The notes under the pieces were generated by a model, which worked only from the letters and a program-made list of their open reading frames with translations, was not told the DNA's origin and ran no database searches. Shown one piece after another: positions 53,701 to 62,100 of a stretch of 64,000 bases of DNA; position 1 is the first letter of the stretch; each line of letters opens with the position of its first letter. The translations under genes and the position numbers were made by a program. Location: the NCBI GenBank assembly GCA_026770025.1, contig JAMXDE010000015.1, positions 1,116,001 through 1,180,000 on the forward strand. Direction: 5' to 3'. This DNA is from Craspedostauros australis. Its lineage: Eukaryota > Bacillariophyta > Bacillariophyceae > Mastogloiales > Achnanthaceae.

Positions 53701-56317
53701 GGAGAGTGTCGGAGATGCGGCTCTCGGATGGCATGGGGAAGCCGGCCGTGAACCGAGAGTCGAGGGCGACGTACACCTGAAGCATGGTGCAGCCGCCATG
53801 GCCGGGAACCCCGTCGTCGTGAGCAGGGGTATCGGAGAAGAGCGTATCCATCGCAACCGTCTCATGGAGACGGTCGACGTTGGCCGCTGGGAACCGAGAC
53901 TTGAAATGCTTGCGCATGGAGAAGCGCTCGGCGGTACGGTACCACTGGGAGGTACACCGAAGAGTGTCGCGAACGCGACGAGCCGGAATCCAGCCGAAGT
54001 GGGGTCGGAGAGCCTCGTAGTCGGCAGGCTTGCGAGTGGCAATGATGCTGCCCGGGTTGTCAGCGATGTCGGCTTGGCGAGCACCAGTGTAGGCCGTGAG
54101 AACGGTAGAGTTGTTCTCACGGCGCTGGAGTGCTGCGGCGTCATCATCGGCGACGTCGTCGAGGTTCATCTCCTGGTCGAGGGAAGAAGGGTCCCATTCG
54201 TCGTCCGCTGTGAAGTCGACATGCGGATACTTGTCGAGTTCAGAGCGGGTAGGCTTGGCCATGTCCATGTAGGACAGGCCCTGCCGGACAGCCAGTGGGA
54301 TGATGTGGCCTCCTGGTGTGATGATGGTCTGGCGACCTCCAGGGAGATTCCGTGGGCGTTCGTTGACATCCATTCCGAAGGCACCAAGCTGGTTGGATGA
54401 ATGGATGGTCTTGCCCTTTCCGTAGAGCGCGTATTGGTGGAATTTACCAATGATGGGCCCTTCGGTGGTCTGGATGAGACCGGCAACCGTACCAATGTCG
54501 AGGTTGGCGATGGCAGAGTCACCAATGCCACTGACGTCGGCGGTGTGTCCTGTCTTGCAGAGAACGAGGACGTCATCGCCAGCCAGGCCACCATTGGCAC
54601 CGCTGTCGACGAGAGAGCCAGAGTGGTCCTTGACAAGCTTGTTGAAGCTGTACCGGACCACCGTGGAGTTGGCAAGGCGCCAGGTCTGGCCCTTGTAGAC
54701 CAGTTGAGGAGTATCGTCAGACGAAGAGGTGGACTTGGTCTGAGCGAGAAGGCGATCGATGGCAGTGGACTGGTCACTGGCCTTGGAAGAGTCCGTGTTA
54801 CCAGCGGATGGAGTTGCGGAAGGAGTGTCGGTGGTGCCCGAAGATGTGGCAGCGTTGTTGGCAGCTCGGTGGGAGTCAGCCTTGCCCTTGCCCTTGTTCT
54901 TGCGCCACTTTCCCTTTGCCTCAAGGAAAGCCTTACGCTGATCCTTGGACATCTCACGCCATTCATCATTGGGGATGGAACGACGATCGTCCTTGGCATA
55001 GTCCTTGCCATTTCCCTTGCCAGCAGAGCCGCCGGTCTTGGCGTTGTTGACCTTGCGCCGAGATGTGGTGCGAGGCTGGTTGGCATCGAGGGATTGTGCC
55101 TCATCTCGAACGAACTCAAGGAGGTCTTCGAAGGAGACACCAACCTTGATGAAGCCGCGAGATTGCTTGTGACGTTGACGGGAGTTGGACTTCACGTTGG
55201 TGTAGGCCCGAGTCAAGTCGACATCAGGACCGATGGCGGTACGCAACCATTGCTGCTTGACCGCCTCATCGACACATGCATCATCGAGCTCTTCGATGTC
55301 ATCGAGCTTGGTTTCCCAGGCATCGAGGAATTGCTCGTGGGTCTTGGTCCAAGTCTGGTCCAGACGGAAGGCGACAATGGTGTCTCTGTATTTGATGGAC
55401 AGAGTCTCACCGACGACGCCACTGGTGTAGCTGTCAACGAGGTCGGCGTAGGCCGCACGGCCATCGCAGGACTTCTTGTAGGCACGGATGATGCGCCGAC
55501 TCTTGGAAGTCTTGACATGCTCAGTGAGCACGGCGAAGAGGTAGCGATTCTGGCTCGCGAAGAAGGCCTCGTCCTTGGGTGCTGGCATGAAGTCCATGTC
55601 AAGATGGTGGTTGAGTCCATGAGAGAAGGAGAGAGTCTCGAAGGTCCGCATGAAGGTGAGGAAGTGCTTGTCGTCCTTCAGTGTTGGGAGCGACAGGCTC
55701 TCTTGCTTGGTTGCCTTGCTGAACTCCTTGACGTAGTCAGCCGGTAGCTCCATGGCATGGACACCTTGGAAGTTGGAAGAGGGTGCCATGGATGGAGTCA
55801 CAGGTGGTTGCGGGAAGGCAGGATCAGGCACCGAAGCCGAAGGATCGAATGCGAAGTTCACATGCGGAGGTTCTTCAGGCACCGGACGGAATGCGGATGC
55901 TGGAGTGGTGTGGTGGCCCATGCCCATCGGAGACGGAATGGGAGAGCTTGCAGTCGAATGCGAGTGCGAAGACGGAAGGGAAGGGTTGTTCTGCTCAGCT
56001 GTGAACGCCATGAACGAGGTACGATCGAGATCGTTCCAAGTGTTGTCGTCGAGGATGGCTTGGGTGAGATACCACTTGCCAAGGTTGAGGATCTTGCGGA
56101 TGTGGTTCACTCCGAGTACGGCGACGATGGTCTCGCCATCATCGATCTCATCGCGAAGTTGGAAGCTGCGAAGATCATCTTCGGTGAGCGAGACAAGGTC
56201 AAGAGGGCTGACGATGTCCGCATGGGCGATGATGTCGCGAGGAGTGGAGTCCGAAGGGATGCCGATGACACCGAGGATGTGATCCAAGGTGGCGAGGTCC
56301 ATCTCAGGAGTCGACAT
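50729..56317 (-). CDS. Gag-pol polyprotein of the complete copia element
   Basis: An intact frame of 1862 residues with no gag/pol stop or shift. Gag-like region about 190-470, then a Lys-rich tract without a CCHC knuckle. Aspartic protease D-S-G-A near 569. Integrase catalytic residues: A-M-D-T near 820, M-S-D-N near 889 and N-G-A-E-R near 918. The zinc-binding HHCC motif normally upstream is degenerate. Reverse transcriptase spans about 1300-1560 with Y-V-D-D near 1499. RNase H has F-V-D-A near 1700, G-S-E near 1742 and L-G-D-N near 1776. Domain order (integrase before reverse transcriptase) defines Ty1/copia. It should provide all activities for reverse transcription and integration in a virus-like particle. 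Confidence 0.95.
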   Translation of the reverse strand: MSTPEMDLATLDHILGVIGIPSDSTPRDIIAHADIVSPLDLVSLTEDDLRSFQLRDEIDDGETIVAVLGVNHIRKILNLGKWYLTQAILDDNTWNDLDRTSFMAFTAEQNNPSLPSSHSHSTASSPIPSPMGMGHHTTPASAFRPVPEEPPHVNFAFDPSASVPDPAFPQPPVTPSMAPSSNFQGVHAMELPADYVKEFSKATKQESLSLPTLKDDKHFLTFMRTFETLSFSHGLNHHLDMDFMPAPKDEAFFASQNRYLFAVLTEHVKTSKSRRIIRAYKKSCDGRAAYADLVDSYTSGVVGETLSIKYRDTIVAFRLDQTWTKTHEQFLDAWETKLDDIEELDDACVDEAVKQQWLRTAIGPDVDLTRAYTNVKSNSRQRHKQSRGFIKVGVSFEDLLEFVRDEAQSLDANQPRTTSRRKVNNAKTGGSAGKGNGKDYAKDDRRSIPNDEWREMSKDQRKAFLEAKGKWRKNKGKGKADSHRAANNAATSSGTTDTPSATPSAGNTDSSKASDQSTAIDRLLAQTKSTSSSDDTPQLVYKGQTWRLANSTVVRYSFNKLVKDHSGSLVDSGANGGLAGDDVLVLCKTGHTADVSGIGDSAIANLDIGTVAGLIQTTEGPIIGKFHQYALYGKGKTIHSSNQLGAFGMDVNERPRNLPGGRQTIITPGGHIIPLAVRQGLSYMDMAKPTRSELDKYPHVDFTADDEWDPSSLDQEMNLDDVADDDAAALQRRENNSTVLTAYTGARQADIADNPGSIIATRKPADYEALRPHFGWIPARRVRDTLRCTSQWYRTAERFSMRKHFKSRFPAANVDRLHETVAMDTLFSDTPAHDDGVPGHGGCTMLQVYVALDSRFTAGFPMPSESRISDTLRDFIRRHGAPDLLMSDNAKAQIGNKVMEILRQYHIRDHQSEPEHQHQNGAERRIQDIKRTTNGVMDRTGTPDRFWLICTLYVVDLFNHIAQVTAGSITPLQAAFGQRPDISKFLSYRWWQPVYYRVDNPTFPSQSKERSGRWAGPCLHKGDDLTFWVLDDETQRLLPRSAIRPADDSATRNLRADFPFPIVGEDDGSDAMNVANGEPDDDISVPPDSDPIVHSLADSILADRRGTDPETVGNAKVHIPKFSPEDLVGMTFIHEKDGQQVKAEVVQKVNDLDAANHQRIKMLLALADGETHDLISYVELADIIERQQEHNDDPDAKWEFDSIIGHEGPLSSSSPSYKGSSFNVIVKWGDGSTSTEPLSIMIQDDPVSCAAYGRRHELLDEPGWKRLKRLAIRTNRLERQVHVAKSKTFNHAPTFQFGVQVPRNHKEAMRLDDKNGNTLWADAEKKEMDQLFGYHTFKSLGKGAPVPSGFQKIRLQWVYAVKHDLRHKARCVAGGHLTDPCKDASYAGVVSLRSLRLSLLTGELNGIPTWVGDIGNAYLEAFTQERICFIAGDEFGDFAGHTMQIVKALYGLRTSGARFHEALADTLRDMGFLQCRSDPDVWMRDANSHWEYVCVYVDDLTATMADPKAFFDILSSKYGYQLKGVGPIKYHLGADFGRDPDGTLKLSPQSYIKRMMENYERMFGELPRKISCPLDKADSPELDTSSELSETDKRKFMSLIGALQWCISLGRFDISVAVMTLARFRSAPRQGHLDRAKRIYGYLRKHPDAAIRFRTCVPRFDLHYEVPNHDWIYSVYGKTSEEIPDDIPEPKGKPVRTTTFVDANLLHCQVTGRSATGALHLVNQTPIEWFSKRQGTVETATYGSEFVAARQATEQIISLRLALREMGIPIDGPSWMLGDNQSVITSSTVPKSMLSKRHNALAYHRVRSAVAAGILYFIKIPGTQNVADVMTKFLPWAVFWPLVKPILFWKGHTESSSPTYKT

Positions 56318-56620
56318 GATTGGCGATGGATGGATGGAGAGAGTGGATGCGGATGCTGGAGGCTGAAGGATAGCTGAGGCTGGGGTGCACTGACTGAATC
56401 GTCTTCTGGTGCGGGAGGGTGCTGCAGGAAGTCTTGGATGGCTGAGTGGGAAGGCCCGAACTCAGCTGAGGAACCGAAAGGAGGGCGTTCTGCGGATGCG
56501 AGAAAGCCGAAGGAAAGCCGAAATCACGTCGTCACGTGATGGAAGGTGAAGGGATTGCTCGTGGATGGACGAGGGATGAAGGATGGATGGATTGTCACGC
56601 AATCAATTCAGTAGGTGAAA
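56318..56620 (-). other. Leader between primer-binding site and gag-pol start
   Basis: About 300 nt of untranslated leader of the complete copia element (minus strand); contains GGAT-type simple repeats near 56326-56336 and 56581-56590. No upstream frame of note. Confidence 0.6.
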
Positions 56621-56637
56621 GCTTGCGACTGTTAATC
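56621..56637 (-). other. Primer-binding site matching the tRNA-Asn(GUU) anticodon arm
   Basis: Directly abuts the 5' LTR (zero-nt gap). The complementary strand reads GCTTGCGACTGTTAATC, that is, a stem half UGCGA, the loop CUGUUAA with anticodon GUU, then UC, as in eukaryotic tRNA-Asn. It does not match a tRNA 3' end (no TGG start). This implies priming by a tRNA cut in the anticodon stem. Confidence 0.65.
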
Positions 56638-57267
56638 TGTTAGAACGTAATCGTAGATGGGTTTGAAGATACCGCACCGAGAACGTAGAGTGATCAAGTC
56701 GTTGTTGTTGGTGAGGAGAGTGTTGGTTTACTGTGTTATTCGTATGGTAGTTGGAATGCTGTCGAGCTCACAAGATTGTCTTCTTGGAACTGTGAGCATG
56801 AGAGAGGCATGACATGATCTCATGCAATTGCAAGTAAAAATAACACGGAGACAACACGACAAATGTGCGTGTTACTGCGTGAAGATGAGGTGCAAAAGTC
56901 AATGAACAAAACACCGCGATAGCCCGTGTTGTAAATTACGTCTTCTCACGATGTTGCTAGTAGTACGATCGCACGATTGATCGTATTCACTTGAGAAGGT
57001 CAGGGCAAGATTCGCACGTGTCACACCCAAGATCCAAGTCTGTCCTGATTGGGCAGATTGGCTCATCTTGGCAAGAAATCAATTTCCACGACATTTTTGG
57101 ATCTGTGATTGAGGGAAAACGATTCTTGCGACGCGAAATGCGACACAAATCTGACACAACGGATTTTCGACCAAAATTTCCGTTCGGAACGGAAAAGGTA
57201 AGAAAAGTGGAGATTTCTGATTGGTCGACGGGTGTCGCTATTGTTAGAGATTTAGCGTGCGCTAATA
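56638..57267 (-). repeat. 5' LTR of the complete copia element
   Basis: 630 bp, matching 50075-50704 with one substitution; the promoter of the element is expected here. Confidence 0.95.
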
Positions 57268-57272
57268 GAGAT

Positions 57273-57620
57273 CAAGATTAGGCAAGACCAGGAGAGATGA
57301 AGAAAGACCCAAAGGCGAGAATAACACGGAGTATCGTGTAGATCAACATGCCATCTTGGGCAATGTCTTAGAAAAGACTGCGAGAGAAACCACGAGGTAA
57401 TCGAGCAGCACGTTAGCAACCGTGCAATAGGCACCATCATTAGAAATAGGAGATCATCATCTCATAATCCACACTCAATCATCAATTGACACACCAATAA
57501 CATAGCAACCAAATACACCAAACATCTCCAACTTCACCTATTGGATTGATCACCCAGGCGGCGTCATAAGTGCAGTGTTTGGTGCTCCCCTCTTGTCCTG
57601 TGTGTAATTGCTGATTATCA
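57273..57620 (+). repeat. Probable 5' LTR (or its 3' part) of the second copia element
   Basis: Inferred from the primer-binding site at 57621. It shares a short word (AATAACACGGAG) with the LTR of the first element. Its 5' end may have been split by insertion of that element. Confidence 0.5.
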
Positions 57621-57634
57621 GATTAACAGTCGCA
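57621..57634 (+). other. Primer-binding site of the second copia element, same tRNA-Asn type
   Basis: GATTAACAGTCGCA is identical to the first 14 nt of the other element's site and is complementary to the same tRNA-Asn(GUU) anticodon arm. Both sites follow an LTR ending in CA. Confidence 0.6.
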
Positions 57635-59192
57635 GTCTCTATCGGAGTGCATGAACGAATCCTGAAGCGCTGTGCTGCCTGGTGACATCACGCTGTCCCC
57701 TTCCTTTGATTCCGGCCCAAGAAAGGCCCAACGCGTTCGTGACGACGAACCCAATTGCTCGTGTGTGCAGATTGCTACGTGCCGCCACACCCGCTTTGCC
57801 CTGCTAAAGTGCAGAAAGGCTCACCCGCTGTTGCGAATATCGCAGGCGGAGTAATTCATTCCAACAACCAAGTTCCGCATCACTGCGTTACTTACGATAG
57901 CTGGTCAGCTAAAAGACAAAGGTATAAAAGCCCGTGAAGCAAGACACACGTAAACACTTGGCCTGGTCAGCATCGACAAAGGTGAAAGCCCGTGAAGCAA
58001 GACACACGTAAAAACTTGGAGCGTAAAAGGCCCTCTGAAACCTATCGGCAATCTCACCGTGAGTTGTCGCGACCAGGTCAGTCGTTAACACTAAGTCTAA
58101 GCCGTACTTGCGATCGGTTAACGTCCTACGGGACGCAGAGATAACTGCTAACCAGACTAGCGTCTGCCCTTGACTGGGGAAGAAACGCGATCGGTAGAGA
58201 TACCGCGGATGCAACCCGTAAAGCTAGCATTGTGTTGATAGCAATATCACGCGAATAAGTCTAACGACACCGAAAGGCTGGTTTAAGCTGGATGAAAACG
58301 CGAGTGGTGGAACCAGGTGTGTCGAGATGTACATGTGAGTATATATCAAGATGTACGTGTATATGTGCATCGTTCACCCGCTATTCTCTCATACGCACTT
58401 GGACGGTATAACTATACTCGTGTCGATAGTATGCTGTGATTCGTCAGAATTACAGGGGAAATGGAACACACAAAAAGGGGCAAGATTTCTGGAGGAAATT
58501 TGCAAATAACGATTTCTGGAAGAATCAGAAAATCGTCCGTCCATGCATCAATGGTACCAAGAGAATCTCGAGGTACTTCCCAACTAAACCTCAGATGACG
58601 ATATCATCTGACAGACTACTGCATCACCAATGGAACGTGACATCTGGAGAGCAGAAGGACGCCTACTGACGTCGACAGGATGTCAACATGTCACCACGTC
58701 GACAGCTGTCTCCAAGTCAGAGCAGGAGGCGAAGATACGATGACCCATGAAGATCATGGATACTGAAGGTGAACTTCAAATGGTAAGTACTCATGGAGTA
58801 GAAGCCAGTACTGAATGAACAGAGTGTCGAATGCGGAGTACGCATCGAACACGAAGCATCGTGTAGCACGAGCACACGATGTTGAGAGAGAGAGAGAGAA
58901 TACAGAGAGGAGCGAGAGAGGATCTCGCGTACCGACTCATAGTCGGAGACCGAATCTACGAAACAGATTGAAGCGCCGAGAGCATCGGGCAAGAGAACGG
59001 GCGTACACCGAGAGCATCGGAGTAGCCAAGTAATGAAATAGCAAACAGACGACTATCAACCAACACCATCTTCCACGATCGTAGGTTACCGTGCGCGGAA
59101 CTTGCCAACACGTTTATAAACGATAGATCAGGGCGAGCCCGCGAATCGTATCGTGCGAGGAAGACGAACATCATTCAAGAGCAGCAGGCTGA
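57635..59192 (+). other. Long untranslated leader of the second copia element
   Basis: About 1.56 kb between the primer-binding site and gag. It contains a two-copy tandem repeat (57901-58020) and a GA run (58884-58899). A 77-codon frame at 58436 is not supported as a gene. Confidence 0.5.
57901..58020 (+). repeat. Two-copy tandem repeat (~60 bp) in the retroelement leader
   Basis: Unit 1 (57901-57962) and unit 2 (57963-58020) both begin CTGGTCAGC, contain GACAAAGGT and then share GCCCGTGAAGCAAGACACAC followed by GTAAA.ACTTGG, with a small gap. Confidence 0.85.
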
Positions 59193-62100
59193 ATGAGCGA
59201 GGAAGAGGAATTGAAAGACATCCCTCTGTCCAATCCGACTATCAAGAGAGAAGAAGGTGCGAGTGAGACTCCACCACGAGAAGAGAAGGAAGCAGCCGCG
59301 GCTACTGTCCTATCAAGCGCAGACGCAAGCGCGATCGACGAGACCGAAGAAGAACGGTCTGCAAGACTACATCGTAAGGAGAAGAGGATTCTCAAGGCGA
59401 TCAAGCAAGAGGAGACTGGTGTGACGAAGAGCATTCGCACAGCCAAACAGGGTGGGAAAAGTGAGACACCACCAGGAGGAGAATTTGTGACGAAAACAAT
59501 CTCCGCGCAACAACAGGCGAAAATCGAAGAATCGACAACACAGAAACAGACGAAAATCAAGGGCGCGAGCGCACCAACGACGAAACAACGAATCAACATG
59601 GCGACATCAGCCAACGTGAACAAGCGACGCATCAAGGCGCCGATGTTCAGCGGTGAACAGGAAGACTACAGCGCATGGGAGTCCCAAGCGAAGGCATACG
59701 CTCGTGCACAGAAGACGAGAGACGTGATGTTGGGCAAGACCAAGGTGCCAACAGTGAGCGAGATCGCGGCAGCCGCCGATGAAGACAAGGAAGCGATGGA
59801 GGAGATCTACGAGCTGGGATGCGATTGCTTCAGCGATCTGATCCTCATGATGGATGCAGAGAAAGGAAAGGGCAAGCAAGCCATCCAGTACATCAACCAA
59901 TGCATCTCCGTCGACTACCCCGAAGGAGACGCACACGGAGCGTGGAACGTTCTCGCGGAGAAGTTCCGACCATCCGACGCAGTAACGAAGATCAAACTCA
60001 AGCGCCAATTCAACAACGAAAAGATGAAGAGAGACACGGACCCCGACATCTACATCACGCAACTCGAGAGTCTACGATCGCGTCTCCACGATGTCAAGTA
60101 CGAGATCACAGACGAGGAAATGATCATGCAAATCCTCAGCACGGTGAGCGTGGAATACAAAACCCACGTCGTGAACTTCCAACACCAACTCACGTTCAAT
60201 CCGGAACTGGTTACCATCAACGCGATCAGAGGAGTACTCCGTACTGCATACGCCACCCACAGAGGAGGCAAGGCATACGTCGACGACTTCCAAGACAGCA
60301 ACACGAAGAGCAACGACACCGGCTTCACAAGCACCGGTAACTTCAAGGGTACTTGTCACAACTGTGGCGTGTATGGCCATAGATCCGCCGATTGCCCAGA
60401 ACGCAAGAAACCGAACAACAAGAAAAACAACAACAACAACAACAAGATGAACGGAAAGCGCAACAAGGGAAGCGGCTTCAAGGGCAAGTGCAACTACTGC
60501 GGCATCTTCGGACATCGCGAGGCGGAATGTCGAAAGAAGAAGTTCAACGAGAAGAAGAACAACGAACAAGCCAACGCGGCTACGGAAGGACACGACAAGA
60601 GCGGGCACGAGATGGTACTCTCTGCAAAGGACATGCCGCTCTGCATGTTGGTGTCCGACGACTACATCGAAGACTCCTTCTTCGATAACTTCGAATACGT
60701 CGGGAGTGACGACGAAGTGCAGGATGATGAGATCATCCCGGAGTGGCTCAGTGAGGAGCCAATCATCCACGAGGTGGATCCAAGACGCGAAGTGAGCTAC
60801 GAATGCTGCTTCAACGCGCACGACCTGATCGGTTCATACGGCGACGAAGCTGAGATGGACGAGGCCAACGATAGCGACATCGAAGAGGCCATGAGCGATG
60901 ACGACGACGACGACGCCGACGAGGACGGCGCAGATGAAGACGACGAGGCGAACCGTGACGAGTTGCCTCCTCCTCAAGCTGGGAGATACGAGAGAACGGG
61001 AACCTTCATCAATCAAGGCGAAACGCGCCGCGCCGCGGCGCCGCCTCCTCCAGCGGCGGGGAACAACAGATCGGGCATCTTCGACGAGGATGACAGCGAC
61101 GAATCCGAGGACGGCAATCATCCAGACGACAGCTTCAATCCAAACGAGCGTGTCGTCTATCCATCGAATATCGACTTCCCGGATATTGAGAATCCCAATA
61201 GCGTCGACTACCTCCTCCGTCACAGCACCATCCCGAATGCAACAGCAACAGCATTGATAATCCAAAAGCAGCTCATCTTTGACGCCGTGATGGAAGCGGG
61301 AATGCGAGTATTCCCAGGAACGACACGAGGAGCACTCATGCCAATATGGGTGAACATGATGGGATCCATCCTATCCGAGCACTTCGACTCAATCGAAGAG
61401 ATCCTCGCCAATGCAATCATCGTCAACCGCATACTGGAAGGGAACGACTCGGAAACGATCCCAGATACGGATCTGCATTACATCCTTGGAGGATGCATGC
61501 GCGTGCTCTTGCGAGAGCGATCACGCGTCTACCCATACGATCCAGCCACAGGATCTCATCGGAACACTACGATTCCATCGGACTACGCGCAACTACCCGA
61601 CGACATGGATGACGGAGACCATCATCATCCATACAACGAAGATGGAGTCCACGAAGACAACGACGACGGCAGCTTCGACGACGAGATAGCTGCGGCAGCT
61701 GTGGAGCAACTCCACGAACTGAGCACCAAGTACAAGGACAAGGTCAACAAAGACACCTGGCTCGCCGATAGCGGAGCTTCGTGTCACATCGTCAACTCGG
61801 ACGCCGCTCTCTTCAACGTGCGGCACATCAAGTCCTTCGTCCAAGTGGGAGACAGCACGAAGCTGGACTCTCCCAAGATGGGATCCATTCGCTTGAAAGT
61901 CAAACAGCGAGACAACACTGGCCACGTCATCCGGCTCGATGATGTGAAGTACACACCCAAGATGGCGGTGAACCTTTTCTCCACGAACAAGGCTCTGTAC
62001 AACGGTTACCAGCTTGGTAACAACGGCATTCTGATGGACATCATCAACGGATCCGGAACGAAGATCGTGTTCGATCGAGTCTTCCCCACATCCAACGGAT

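Larger units (their letters stand above)
50070..57272 (-). mobile_element. Complete Ty1/copia LTR retrotransposon, 7193 bp plus target duplication
   Basis: The element spans 50075-57267 in minus orientation, bounded by two 630-bp LTRs and flanked by the 5-bp direct repeat GAGAT (50070-50074 and 57268-57272). It has a primer-binding site, a single intact gag-pol frame in copia order (protease, integrase, reverse transcriptase, RNase H) and a polypurine tract. I count one difference between the LTRs (A at 50647 versus G at 57211), so the insertion is very recent and the copy may be functional. Confidence 0.95.

Noticed and set aside
54401..55747. 448-codon plus-strand frame
   Set aside because: Antisense shadow of the copia polyprotein, as are 51671-52576 and 52844-53668.
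56621..56637. Possible tRNA-Asn gene fragment
   Set aside because: Only the anticodon arm is present, with no acceptor, D or T arms; its position next to the LTR makes a primer-binding site the better reading.
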